From: Tretioscincus oriximinensis
Taxonomy: Eukaryota; Chordata; Lepidosauria; Squamata; Gymnophthalmidae
DNA: 64,000 bases
Direction: 5' to 3'
Assembly (NCBI GenBank): GCA_022410635.1
Contig: JAJVDF010000238.1
Span: forward strand, 867,320-931,319
Shown here: positions 22,374-33,173 of the stretch, one piece after another
How positions within the stretch are numbered: the stretch's first letter is position 1
Layout: each line of letters begins with the position of its first letter
Made by a program: the position numbers and the translations under genes
Notes under the pieces: generated by a model
The model's database searches: none
Told to the model about the DNA's origin: nothing
Seen by the model: the letters and a program-made list of their open reading frames with translations, nothing else

Positions 22374-23139
22374 AAACCTGTGTTAAACTTTAGTGCTGTC
22401 CCAATGCATAGACTGCATTCTCACTGGGATGAAAGAAGCAGTTTGGGAAGTTGTGAAGTCAATGCAATTTCTTCCCCTATTCTTCCTTTGTTTCCAGCCT
22501 CGTTTCACCTCCATTTCACATCTATACAAGATTCACATTGATTTCGGGGTTAGGTGGCCACCTCATTTTCACATCTCAGCCCCCACCCCCTTTTTCACTA
22601 TATTACTTTTGCACAAATCTGCATTTCTACAACTACAAACTGCAAAAATTACATAACTATACTCAAGTGCACTTTTAAGAAGTAGGAATTTGTGCAAATC
22701 TACTGTATAAGAACAGGGGGACATAAATGCATCACAACCCTTTTGAGCAGAGAATTGCACAGATCAGCTATTGCATGACCGTAGATTAGCGAATAATGGG
22801 AGGCAAAATGGTTGTACAATGCTACCCATCCCATTGAAGCAATTGGCCAGGGCAAAGGCGCCTGATCCACACCATTGCCTTTCCAACCGGATTGCTGTTG
22901 ATTACATTCCCACAGATGCCTTCCCACTACAGTTAAGCTGGAGCTGGAGCACGATTAAAGCAAATTGCAGAACTCTGTATGCACGTCGGTTTCATGAATG
23001 AAGTCTGCTTCCGTGATGTATTCGTATGCAACCGGCACATAGCGAAAGCNTTTCCCATTTGGATTTCATAGGAAACATGTGCACCGAAGCAGAGTCAAAT
23101 AGCTTTCACACTCATTTCTTCCCCTAGTTCAAATGCAGC
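22374..23139. other. Intron, nothing classified
   Basis: No coding region. A weak inverted repeat, TTGCACAAAT (about 22610) and ATTTGTGCAA (about 22687), may mark an old DNA transposon. The stretch 22740-23040 is richer in CpG than its surroundings but matches no family I know. Confidence 0.4.
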
Positions 23140-23260
23140 CATACTTTTAATCCATTTTCAGTCCTGAAGAACAGGACTGAGCCAGGAAAAAAATGGGTTC
23201 TTCCTGGTATAATCCAGTTCTTCAGGATTGAAAATGGATTAAAAATCCACATCAGAAGAG
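23140..23260. mobile_element. Palindromic MITE, family with TTCAGTCCTGAAGAAC arms
   Basis: Arms TAATCCATTTTCAGTCCTGA (from 23150) and TTCAGGATTGAAAATGGATTA-type sequence (to 23241) pair around a loop of about 40 bases. Related sequences occur at 25205-25350, 32155-32285 and 55229-55965. It has no coding capacity. Confidence 0.65.
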
Positions 23261-25204
23261 CACTTAAGTAAAACTTTGGCAACAGGGAGTAGGGTAGTAT
23301 TAAATATACTTAGATTCATGTAAGTCACAGGAACAGACAAAGGAAGGTGAACAGTAGCAGTAATTCAAGGATATTGCAGAGCAAAGATTCTTGCTCATTT
23401 CTTGAATACATTCCTGTCAAAATCACTAAGTCCCCACCCTGCTTCAGAATCACAGTTGATTCTGTTACATATGTGTCTAGCTTCCCTACTCATCAAAATT
23501 GTGCTTGAAAATTCATTCACTGTGATTCTGATGATGGGAGAGCTACCTCTGCCATCAGAATCAAAATGGAGCAATTCCAACTTCAAATATTAAGGCATAG
23601 AGTATGAATAGCATAGGGGCATAGAGTTTGAATGGCATTGGGGCCATTCAAACTGCTGTGTAATGCAAACGCTATAACATAGTACACTGCAGCATGGCAG
23701 GAGAAGCTTGTGTCACTGCTTTCACAAGGAGCAATCTTGCACCTTGAATGGAAGCACTTCATTGACCACTAAAAATGATGCCTCAGCCCTCACAAATGCA
23801 AACATGGAGTAGTTGTTTTCAGCACCAGAAAGCAGTGCCTCCCGCATATACTCATTCTGACGCTGCTACTCTGTGTAACTGAACAATTACAAATTATNTT
23901 TTCTACCTGATTGCCAATATAACCAGATGTATTTTTATTAGGCGAAACAATTTTGGAGAGAGGTTGGACAGGACCAAAGAAAATTTTAATAAGCTTTAAA
24001 AGTGAGAAGTTTTAAAAGCAGATTCTACAAATATATTTAAAGGAAAATAAAGGTCAAGCTTCAGTTTCTCAGCCTCAGGAACATTCAAAAGGTTCAACTT
24101 AACAACTCATAAGTAAATTTTACTCGGAGAACATACAGTACTGTACTGTGTATTATAAACACGAAGCTTAGGAAATTGGTCTCATAAAAGAGCTATTAGC
24201 CAGTTGCTACAACATCTAATAGAAACAATGCTTTGGAGTAATTAATCGTCAAATAAGAATTGGATAAGAATCTTCCTAAAAATCAGTACAAAACATGCAG
24301 GTTGGATTTCACTGAGGATCCAAATGAAGGAACAGAAACAAATACACACACACACACNCTAAAAAGAATCTAAGTTACAAGACGAACACACCATAAAGAC
24401 TTCCATGACTGCAGCTAAGGAGACTTCTTGAGAGANAAAAGCAAAAACTGCATGCCATATCATATGGGAAAACAAAGGATAAACGAGGGACAAACGTTAA
24501 TGATATGAGAACCTGACCAGGTGGCAGCCCTAATACAGAGTTTAAGTCTTCTCAGAAACAAATATAGCAATGTCTTTCTCCCATCCCAGGGCAATATATT
24601 CCCATATGTTAATGCAGCTGGGGACCCTCACTGCAGCCCTTGGGTACATGGCTTAGGTTTTTATAGATAAAATGTGCAGTAGACTCTTAGCTTGGNAGCA
24701 ACTATAGAAATAGCACATGCCAAATTAAAGGACAGACACACACATACAGTATTAAGGCCAAGTTAACCTTACCATCTGTTCATGATTCTCCAAATCCACA
24801 ACCTCATTGTCCACAACCTCAAGTGTCACACAGAGAACATTTAATCAAATGACCCTTGTATGTTTTTTGTTTAGGATCTTGCAAGGTCTTGTCTGCCATT
24901 TTTTTGTCAAGTAGCTTTGCAATTGGAAGGTTCAGTTTTACCACTTGTACCATAGACTCCTCAACAAAACAGCTGGGTATAGGATGGATTGAAATGCAAA
25001 CAAATAAAAGCTTTAATTGTGCACTGTGAAGGTTCATATAAGTTATCTTGTGTGGGGAGATATTCAGGACACTATAGAATCTGCATTCCAACTGCTTATT
25101 TGATATGACAATATAGAATTTCTATAACAAGTTATGCTTCAGCTAAATGAAACTGGGACACAAAAAAGGATGACAGCAAGAATCTTTCTTTGGTTGCTAT
25201 ATCT
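23261..25204. other. Intron, nothing recognised
   Basis: A short (CA)n run is at about 24342-24357. No repeat family or gene seen. The minus-strand frame at 24819-25091 shows no domain. Confidence 0.5.
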
Positions 25205-25350
25205 AGGCCCTGGTCACACCTTTCCTTTTTAAACCTTTTTCAGCTCATCTTCAGTCCTCACAACAAGCTTAACCTATTTTGTTCTAGACTAAACCAGTTC
25301 AGGACCGAAGATAAACTGGACGTAGCTTAACGCAAAAGTGTGATCTAATC
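25205..25350. mobile_element. Palindromic MITE copy, diverged
   Basis: Left end CCTGGTCACACCTTTCC with CATCTTCAGTCCTCACAAC. Right side CAGTTCAGGACCGAAGATAA, ending near AAAGTGTGATCTAATC. Outer and inner arms match the 55229-55965 element. Confidence 0.55.
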
Positions 25351-25602
25351 TAGTGCTTCATTAACCAAAGTGGCAGAGGAAATAAGCCCACAGTCATGCC
25401 ACTTCACCAACTAGTACTGTGATATCTTCTTGGCAAAGAGCACCGCAACTGTAGAAGGACGTCTCTAAATGGCCATTGTTGGGCATGGAGGTGAAGCTTT
25501 TGCCTTGCCTTCAACCACAGGTGCCCAGAAGTAATTACACTGTATGAGTCAGGGTTTTAGACTAGATAAGTTGTGACCTGATGCAACAAGTTCTTGAGGA
25601 AA

Positions 25603-25912
25603 CCATTTCAGAGAAATGGCCGTGTTAGTCTAGTAGAAAGTCCAGCAAGGGGCGAGTAAAGAGTAACAGTAGAAAGGTAGGTGGCATAAGCTTTCATAGA
25701 CACGTCTACTACTTCAGATGCTAAGGGACAAATGTCAGATACAGGCTTTATAGGAAACTGTGATTGGGAGATAACAAAGCACATGTGAATGTGAAAAGGT
25801 GATGAATTCCAGGTTAAGCTGTTTTTCTCACCTGGAGTTCATCACCTTTTCATGTTTATGAAAGCTTATGCCACCTACCTTTCCACTGTTACTCTCTAGT
25901 GCTACACGTCCC
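25603..25912. mobile_element. Inverted Penelope tail hairpin
   Basis: The left part is a minus-strand Penelope tail: GCCGTGTTAGTCTAGTAGAA, GGTGGCATAAGCTTTC and ACACGTCTACTACTTC. It turns at a hairpin around 25795-25855 (AAAGGTGATGAATTCCAGGT against ACCTGGAGTTCATCACCTTT). It returns as a plus-strand tail ending near 25910. Flanks CTTGAGGAA and CTCGAGGAA may be a decayed target duplication. Confidence 0.75.
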
Positions 25913-26930
25913 TCGAGGAAGAAAGTAGCTTTAAATCAAGCAAATTTTCCACCATCCATCTAAAAGAGAAGAGATTCAGCCACCTGAATAATTTACCACT
26001 TAAGGAAATCATGCTATATTATTATTTAGATGTTTCTATATCTATAACAGTTTCTTCTATTAATTTCTGATACTTCAAAAGGAGACGGTGTCCTGGCTTT
26101 GAGACGATTTGTACATTTGAAAACAATACCTCTTAACTGAGTGCCGTCTCCATAAAAGAGAAGAAAATTATATTCCAAGGCTTCAGTATGATGTGAGTCA
26201 TTTGCTCAAATTCAGCAAAGCATACATCCCTCGCTGTTGCCTTTGGCTCAAAGTCATTTATTCACACCCACTTCATTTATTTGTTATTAGCCACATCACA
26301 TCCTGGTGGATTAAAGATATTCCCCACACACTTTCAATGAAAAACATGTACTTCCTTTTTGGTTTCCGGTCCAAATTACACGATGGGATTTTGTTAAACT
26401 TGCAGAAGTTATCTGCTGCTTACACCTTTTCTCTTTTCTTTTCCTGAAACAGCCTTCGGCAAACTCATTTTTTTTTTGTTGGGGGGAAAAAATCTCCATG
26501 GCAATATCTGCATCATCATGCTGTAAGAGCTGTTCCAGTGAAGCAAAGATTTTTCTTTTAAAGAAATAGTTGGATTTTTTTTATTGCAAGGCTGCCCCTC
26601 TATAAAACCAAACTGTCAGATACCGATATCATGGCTGTGTCCCAATGAATCTCCAGATGTTAATATCAAATGGAGGAAAAGCAATACAAAATTAATCAGG
26701 GATATGGCTAAGGTGAAATGAGCCTTTGGCAAGGAGAATAAGATATAGGATGTAACATACAAAAATGTACTAAGGCAAAGGCTGAACCACCATGAGCTTC
26801 TCCTACCACGATGGTACTTGCATCACTAAGAATCCACCATACATGGTAATGAATTTTCAGTGATCCATTGCCCTGGAGTATTCTGGTAATAGATCCTTTC
26901 NGACATCACCATGAAGCGGCTATAAGCCTG
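25913..26930. other. Intron, nothing recognised
   Basis: No gene or repeat assigned. Confidence 0.45.
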
Positions 26931-27033
26931 TCCTTAAACCTTTGCGAAGGGGCTAGTAGCACTTCGAGACTAATAGGAGAAATGTGGGTGGCATAAGCTT
27001 TTGTAGACACGTCTACTTCTCCTTAAACCTTTG
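26931..27033 (-). mobile_element. Minimal Penelope tail insertion with 14-bp target duplication
   Basis: About 75 bp of minus-strand Penelope tail (26945-27019: GGGGCTAGTAGCACTTCGAG to GTAGACACGTCTACTTC) lie between perfect repeats TCCTTAAACCTTTG (26931-26944 and 27020-27033). It is the shortest member in the window and marks the part of the tail kept in every insertion. Confidence 0.85.
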
Positions 27034-27184
27034 TGTACTGCAGAATAGCAAGAGAAGGCAAAGGATATAATGATAGAATCACTGGCTGACATGTACGGTA
27101 CTGACTTCCTGAAAGAGGAAAACTTCATGGGAGAGCCTGCAATTGTCTTGCCAGTTCAACATGGATCTCTACAGGTACATAGAG

Positions 27185-27494
27185 GCAGGCACGGATAGCT
27201 GAGTCACTTAGGAATCCGTCTCTCACCTGGGAGATGGGGTTTCGAAGCCCTGTGTGGGACGTGGGGAGGGCTGAGCCCCTTCCACTAGCCTGTAGCTTTA
27301 GCCAACCCAGCTATTCGAAAGCATGAATTGCAAGAAATTGCAACTGACTGCAAGTAGATACATGGGAACCACCAGAGCCTGGTGGGGAAGATAGAATGGA
27401 AGCCTTCGGGCAAAATACATCCTTGTAAGCTGCTTTGAGTCCCTTTGAAAAGTGAGAAAAGCGGGGTATAAGAACCAAGTTCTTCTTCTTCTTC
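27185..27494 (+). mobile_element. tRNA-derived SINE with (TTC)n tail, full-length
   Basis: The head CAGGCACGGATAGCTGAGTC holds an A-box-like TAGCTGAGTCACTTAGG, and GGGTTTCGAAGCCCTG is B-box-like. The body has GCATGAATTGCAAGAAATTG and CTGCTTTGAGTCCCTTTGAA. It ends GGGGTATAAGAACCAAGTTC with (TTC)n. It is the best-preserved copy of this family here. Confidence 0.88.
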
Positions 27495-27778
27495 GAAGGG
27501 ATCCGTCTCTCATCTGGGTGATGGGGTTTNGAAGCCCTGTGTTGGATGTGGGGAGGGGTGAGCACCTTCCACTAGCCTGCAGCTCTAGCAAAGTCCAGCT
27601 ACTCAAAAGCATGAATTGCAAGAAATTGCAACTGACTGCAAGTAGATACATGGGAACCATCACAGCCTGGTGGGAAAGNNAGAATACAAGCCTTTAGGCA
27701 AAATACCTTGTGAGCCGCTTTGAGTCCCTTTGAAAGGTGAGAAAAGTGGGGTATAAGAACCCAGTTCTTCTTCTTCTG
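27495..27778 (+). mobile_element. Second SINE of the same family, headless, in tandem
   Basis: It begins inside the family, GGATCCGTCTCTCATCTGGG, directly after the (TTC)n tail of the previous copy. It lacks the A-box part and ends with its own (TTC)n at 27778. The pair is a head-to-tail dimer. Two N calls lie at 27679-27680. Confidence 0.85.
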
Positions 27779-28009
27779 GAGACAGTCTTGTTCAGATTTT
27801 AAAACAATTGTGGATTTCAATACACTCGTGGGGAGGCAGCCAAAGTTAAACGTCAGGCTCAGCAGCTATACAAAGGATTCCTTTTTTTTTTTTTGCTTCC
27901 TGGGATACCTCAGGTTAATGTATATGCCAGCCATCCACAGGGCTTTCTGATGAGTCTTATCTAATCAACAGTTCAGGACTTAGTGATTCCTTCTGGTATG
28001 CATCACAGC

Positions 28010-28163
28010 AAGGAAGAGACTTCATTCAGATATCCTTATTTCCTATTTGGATATTCTGGAAACACATCTTGGATATTCCAGAATAAAGAATCCAGACAGT
28101 GCTTTATTCTGGAATATTCAAATATAAGCAAAATAAATAAGTGATGTCTAGATGCAACCTTAG
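28010..28163. mobile_element. Palindromic MITE relic
   Basis: GGATATTCTGGAAACACATC and TTGGATATTCCAGAATAAAG on the left pair with TTTATTCTGGAATATTC on the right. The right end AAGTGATGTCTAGATGCAAC matches the element at 59687-59833. Confidence 0.55.
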
Positions 28164-28207
28164 GCTAGGACAGCACCATCTACATGACAATGGTTGTTTC
28201 TGTCCAG

Positions 28208-28481
28208 CCCTAAAAGAGGCACGCTGGTGCAGAGATTAAAAACAGCTTTTCAACAGAAAGGTCCGTGTTCAAGGCCTAGGTGTCTGCTGTGGAGAGGAGT
28301 GAGTGCCTCTATCGGCCACCCAGCAGCTTGAAAGCCAGCATTTGCAAATAGATCAATAGGTACCATCACGATGTGGTGGGGAAGACAGAATGTAAGCTTT
28401 TGGGCAAAAAATAGCTGGAAAGCTGCTTTGAGTCCCTTTGGGTGGTAAAAGCAAACTATAAAAACCCAGTTCTTCTTCTTC
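28208..28481 (+). mobile_element. tRNA-derived SINE with (TTC)n tail, diverged
   Basis: Aligns along the 27185 copy. Landmarks are AGCAGCTTGAAAGCCAGCAT, CTGCTTTGAGTCCCTTTGGG and the end AAAACCCAGTTCTTCTTC. The head is more mutated than in the 27 kb copy. Confidence 0.8.
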
Positions 28482-29497
28482 TAAACTTGCAGGAAGTTTG
28501 GAATTAATCTCTGATAGTTAGGAATGAACATACATATATGCCACCTTCNGGGTAGGTGGTGGGTGGGAAGCGAACATAAAGTGAAAACTATATTTTAAAT
28601 ATACAGAGCAACTATTTCTATGCAACTAGATACTAGAAGTTTAAAACAAACTAGAGAAAAAGGAAGAATACAATAATTTTATACATTGGGGACTAATCAT
28701 AGCAGACATTGTTATTCTGTGCCCCTGATGATTTAAAGGAAGCTTGCAAGGAGTCCCCATACAAACCACAATGAAACTGGCACTTTGTGAATTGTGCCCA
28801 CAAATCAAACTTACATCCCACAAATGTTTCTAAGCCTCTATTATCGTCATTAAAAATCATACATTGAAACCACCAAATGCTTCCTCTCCATTGTGAGCCA
28901 TTTGGTCATGTCCATCACAACATTACAGAGAAATTGAAGCCAGACTAAATGCAGTAAAGTAGTGTTCGTTTTATTGCAATTCAATCCCCAGGCAACCTAG
29001 CAATTCATCAGCATATGGTTTGTGACTGAGATTTCACACACCTAAACAATAAAGGAAGATGGAAGGACAAAATACCACATTGCTGCGAGATGGTATTTCA
29101 AGGCAATCTGTTCTTAAGAATGGATTAGTTGTAACATTGCAAAGCATCATAGACCAAGCTCTACTAATGTTTCTGAATAGGTGGTATCGATGCTTTCTTG
29201 CATCCAGAATCATTTCCATCTGCCAGATTTGCACTTTTCATTGCTTTGAAGTGCAATGCAAGACTGCCATTTGGTGGCCAGATCTTCAAAGTGAGGAGAC
29301 CTAACCCATTCAAAGCATCAACTGTATCACTAACTGTTAATGATACTTCTATGGTGTCATCCAGAACGAAGCACGCACAATAAAGTTTTGAAAGAAGTTT
29401 CCCAAAATGTTTGCCTACAGCTTGCTTGTTGGTTGCATTATCTAATACACTTCCTGGGAATAAAAAAAGAATAAACTTATGCTTATTTCATTCTTTT

Positions 29498-29500
<3 letters not shown>
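28482..29500. other. Intron, unique-looking
   Basis: No known repeat. The block 29050-29400 has balanced base composition and short frames on both strands, but no recognisable protein. Confidence 0.4.

Positions 29501-29571
<71 letters not shown>
29501..29571. repeat. (TA)n microsatellite
   Basis: About 35 uninterrupted TA units. Frames across it encode only Y/I repeats. Long pure TA runs are prone to length change and to cruciform formation. Confidence 0.97.
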
Positions 29572-29575
<4 letters not shown>

Positions 29576-29908
29576 TTCTAGGTATCCTACTCAACAACAG
29601 ATGTTTCATACAGCAATGGGAAAACATGTGGTCAAAAGGGATGAAAAATCTAAAAGATTTTTATAAGATGATGTATAACAGTATATGGATCCAGAAAAGT
29701 TACCCAACATGTAGATACATATGTTGAAAATGTGGGAAAGCTCATGAAATGTTTACCATATATGGTGGGAATATGAGGAGGGAAAAAACAAAACTGGTCA
29801 CAGTTACATGTGATTATGTAAATAGATGCTAGGACTGAAGGTACAAATAAAACCAGAGTAGTTTTAACTGGGACTGCTGGATGAAATGCTGGAAGGGACC
29901 AATGGAAT

Positions 29909-30148
29909 ATTTGGTATAGTGGTTAGTGTTGGACTCGTACCTATTAGTCTCCCAGTTCGATTCCCCACTCCTCCATGAATGCCAACTGGGTGACCTTGGA
30001 CCAGTCACAGTTCTTTGAACTCTCTCAGCCCTACCTACNCCACAGGGTGTCTTGTTGTGGAGAAAACAACAAAAGCTATGGTTGGCCATCCTGAGACCTT
30101 CAGGTATAGGGCGGGATAAAAGAATAAATAAATAGATAAATAAATTCA
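29909..30148 (+). mobile_element. CORE-type (MIR-like) SINE with L2 tail
   Basis: The head ATTTGGTATAGTGGTTAGTG is tRNA-like and the B box reads GTTCGATTCC. The CORE-like centre has TGGGTGACCTTGGACCAGTC. The 3' end, GAGACCTTCAGGTATAGGGC with (AAAT)n, is the L2 tail. One N in the body. Confidence 0.88.
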
Positions 30149-30373
30149 AGGGGCAGGGGAACATGTAGGAGAGCCTTCTCTGTGGTGGTCCCACACTCTG
30201 GAACAGCCTCTCCCTAGCTTTCATTTGCCCTTTCTGGGAGGAAGGATTGTTAGAAAAGTGTGGTTCTTTTAAATGTTTTACTGATCTGTTTTTTTGTGTT
30301 GCTTTAAATCTTCTGTTACCCGCCTTGGGACTTATGGTGAAAGTTAGTGTATAAATTCCTAAAAAAATAAATA
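30149..30373 (+). mobile_element. L2 LINE 3' fragment
   Basis: GAGAGCCTTCTCTGTGGTGG encodes the RAFSVVVP motif of L2 ORF2. The end TACCCGCCTTGGGACTTATG leads into an A-rich tail. It lies directly after the SINE. Confidence 0.7.
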
Positions 30374-30385
30374 AAGCCCCTGCTG

Positions 30386-30465
30386 TCTACCATTTCCAAT
30401 GTAATCTCTAAGGTGCTACAAGACCCCCTTGCTAGATATTCTGGACCCATTACTATTTCTTTGAC
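30386..30465 (+). mobile_element. Penelope tail fragment
   Basis: AATCTCTAAGGTGCTACAAG followed by ACCCCCTTGCTAGATATTCT and a final CTATTTCTTTGA match the Penelope tail consensus of this window. Confidence 0.65.
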
Positions 30466-31260
30466 ATCTACTACAATAAAAAACCCTTTTAAATGATAGT
30501 GAAGATCTTTTAATTATTTCTTATTATTGTTACTTTGTCCATGTTCTCTATGTCTCCATTTTTCTTTTGTGTTTACATTTTTCCCCTTTGGGTTTATTAT
30601 TGTATTTTGAGCCTTTACATGTGTTATGAAAACAAACAAAACTTTAGACACACAACTGAATATTTTGCCTACATATTTCTTGAGTTACATTTATGCAATT
30701 ATTGCTGCTTTTCTGAAGAAAGAAAACGTAAAAGGCATCATCATCCTGACAGTTCTTACTATAATAGTCATATGTAAATCCTTTCTGGAAAACTATTGCA
30801 TTGTTCAAGTCATGCTTTGGAAAATGGAAACGTCCCCCATGTCCACTAGCTGATCTTGCATAACATGTAAACACAACAGTCCTATCAAAAGCTGCATTAT
30901 ACAACGAGATTTTGAATATTAAAATGAAGAGAGACAAAAAGACCTAAACCCAACAGTAATTACTATCAACTCTCAGGTAAACAGAATACAGTAGGTCTTA
31001 GGGCTTTTCTACACTTACCAGTAGTACAGTTTAATGGAAGACCCATCATATTACTAGGATTTCTCTGCACAAAGAAGCCCTAAAGCGATCTTCTGATACA
31101 GTATTGGNAGACATATTTAAACAACTCCATTGGTATACTAGGATCACATCCTAAGTGCCCAGGGGGGGTGGCTTCCTCAGATTCCCTAGAGGGGAGAACA
31201 GTAGCCTCAAGCAGCAGCCTATCAGGGAGTGTCTGGAGGTTGCAGTGTAAGCATTTAAAG
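30466..31260. other. Intron, nothing recognised
   Basis: AT-rich, no repeat assigned. Overlapping short frames on both strands at 30535-30937 are not supported as genes. Confidence 0.45.
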
Positions 31261-31469
31261 TAGGCTGACCANATGACCCCTTTTGGGAGGGGGGTTGAAA
31301 ACCCTTTTTTGGGGTGCCTCCCGTTTTTTTCTGAGGAAAAAAAATTAAAAAACAAAACATTTTTCCAAAAAAAAATCTTTTTTTGAAAACATTTTCCTCA
31401 GAAAAAACTGGGAGGCACCCCCAAAATGGGTCTTCACCCCCCCAAAAAAGGGGTCATCTGGTCAGCCTA
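31261..31469. mobile_element. Palindromic MITE, TAGGCTGACCAGATGAC ends
   Basis: A 209-bp near-perfect foldback. The left end TAGGCTGACCANATGACCCC mirrors GGGGTCATCTGGTCAGCCTA on the right. GGGTGCCTCCCG mirrors CTGGGAGGCACCC inside, with CTGAGGAAAA opposite TTTTCCTCAG near the A/T-rich turn. Flanks TAAAG occur on both sides (31256-31260 and 31468-31472, the latter overlapping the terminal T). No coding capacity. Relatives lie at 37848, 41045 and 49884. Confidence 0.78.
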
Positions 31470-31808
31470 AAGGAGCGTGGCTAAGAAGACACTGNTTTAT
31501 AGCTAGGGAGAGCTTTAGCCAGGCAGGATTATAGTCAAAAGGAGGGCTTTTGTCAGGAGGGCACTTAGTAAATAGACTATTTGCCTGGACCTGAAACTGT
31601 GATACAAATATAAAGGAACTGCTATTTGTATTGAAAATAATTCCCAGCCTGTGAGAGTTAACTGAAACAAGAAGGACTTCAGAATCCTTTGCAGCTGTAG
31701 GAAAAGGCTTATTTGCTGAAGACGAAATATAGTCGCCACTTATATATGAGACTGAATCACAATAGAGTGCCAAAGATATTGGAAAGTTAAAGTTACTGTT
31801 GCAAATAC
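31470..31808. other. Intron, nothing recognised
   Basis: No repeat or gene assigned. Confidence 0.45.
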
Positions 31809-32030
31809 TTATTCCCTATTCCAGCAAAGAAGCTAGCAGCACTTTGAGACTAACTTGAGAAAAGTGGTTGGCACAAGCTTTCGTAGACGGGTCTACTTCT
31901 TCAGATGCACCTGTCTACGAAAGCTTATGCCAACCACTTTTCTCAAGTTAGTCTCAAAGTGCTGCTAGCCCCTTTGCTGGACTTTCTGCTAGACTATCAC
32001 GGCTATTTCTCTGAAATTTATTCCCTATTC
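31809..32030. mobile_element. Inverted Penelope tail hairpin with 13-bp target duplication
   Basis: Perfect repeats TTATTCCCTATTC at 31809-31821 and 32018-32030 enclose two opposed tail copies. The left arm CAGCACTTTGAGACTAACTT is answered by AAGTTAGTCTCAAAGTGCTG on the right. The turn is at about 31908, where TCTACTTCTTCAGATGCACC meets TGTCTACGAAAGCTTATGCC. The right arm alone carries the final AGACTATCACGGCTATTTCT. The arms are nearly identical, which suggests a young insertion. Confidence 0.9.
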
Positions 32031-32154
32031 GTAAATAATAAAGTTCGTTTGTTCTTTCTTCTTGAATAAGTGTGCCTGTGTTCCATATGATTACACAGGA
32101 TTCTGAAGCAGGAACTTTCATCAGAGTCTTTGGAAACTGGCTCCAAAACTCAGA

Positions 32155-32285
32155 TGCTGTCCCAACATNTATTTTTAATCCAGAAGAATTGGACTAAAGC
32201 AGGAATGGTGTGCTTCCCCCCACCTTCTTGGTTAGTCTAGTTCTTCAGGACTGAAGATGATTTAAACGCACGTGTCAGAACAAAA
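32155..32285. mobile_element. Palindromic MITE copy
   Basis: Same family as 23140-23260. Left AATCCAGAAGAATTGGACTA, right TAGTCTAGTTCTTCAGGACT then GAAGATGATTTAAACGC. Confidence 0.6.
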
Positions 32286-32837
32286 CCTCACATTTTAGGT
32301 CTGCAACCATCTGAAATTGCATAAGAAGTTCCTCACTTAAATAAGGCCATGCTTATAGGGCACCAAGAGTGCAGTGACCACAGATTCCCAAAGGGCCATA
32401 TCTGGGGTTGTTTCTGGAGCTTATCTTCAAGGGCCTAGATGAGGAATTTTCAACTTCATAGTTTGCAAAGACCTAGATGTAAGATCTATGCCTGCTCTAC
32501 AGTGAACCTCACCTTTGCAAAAGAGTTTGCATCCAGATAGCAACCCCAAACTTTGCAATTAAGTGGTATTCATGAGTGTGAATATTGGGACTTAGCTCTA
32601 TTCAAGACTTCACTCCATAAAATCCTCACCCAATATTCTCTGGTGAGCGTGAAATACCCTGAAGTCTACAACTGCTGCTGCGGATGCATGCATGGGGACA
32701 ATATTCAGGCTCCACACATGCGACTGCCTATTCCCAAGATGGCAACTGCTGGCAGCAGCATCCATGCATATAAGTGCCTTTCCCTACAATAGGAAAAAGC
32801 ATTCCAGATGTTCTTTTTAGTCTACAACGATAAAGCA
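32286..32837. other. Intron, nothing recognised
   Basis: No repeat or gene assigned. Confidence 0.4.
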
Positions 32838-33173
32838 TTATGTTGCTCCTTTATAGTAGTTCCTCCCCTTTCAGAGATGCAAAGGCTAGAGGCACATAGG
32901 AGGACCTTTTCTGTGGTGGCTCCCACATTCTATAACAGCCTCCCTCTAGAGGCTCAGCAGGTGCCTACACTGTATAGCTTTCAGCACCTCTTTAATCACG
33001 CTTTTGATTCTTAGCTCTATTTGTCTTTCCAGAGTGGGTGGGTTGAAGGAATGAAGGGAGGGTTTAGATCTTTTTAAATGTTTTATTGATGTGTAGTAAT
33101 AATAATATTTACCCTGATTCTCATCCTGGGACCAGTGATGAAGGATGGGATATAAATAAATAAATAAATAAAT
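32838..33173 (+). mobile_element. L2 LINE 3' end
   Basis: Encodes RRTFSVVAPTFYNSLPLEAQ then PTLYSFQHLFNHAF, the C-terminus of L2 ORF2. It ends GATGGGATATAAATAAATAA. It is diverged from the 2905-3376 copy. Confidence 0.8.

Noticed and set aside
27185..27260. A possible functional tRNA gene at the SINE head
   Set aside because: The A- and B-box-like segments continue into a SINE body and (TTC)n tail and recur at several loci; no full cloverleaf was apparent.
29442..29727. Frames with long YIYI runs
   Set aside because: They are translations of the (TA)n microsatellite.
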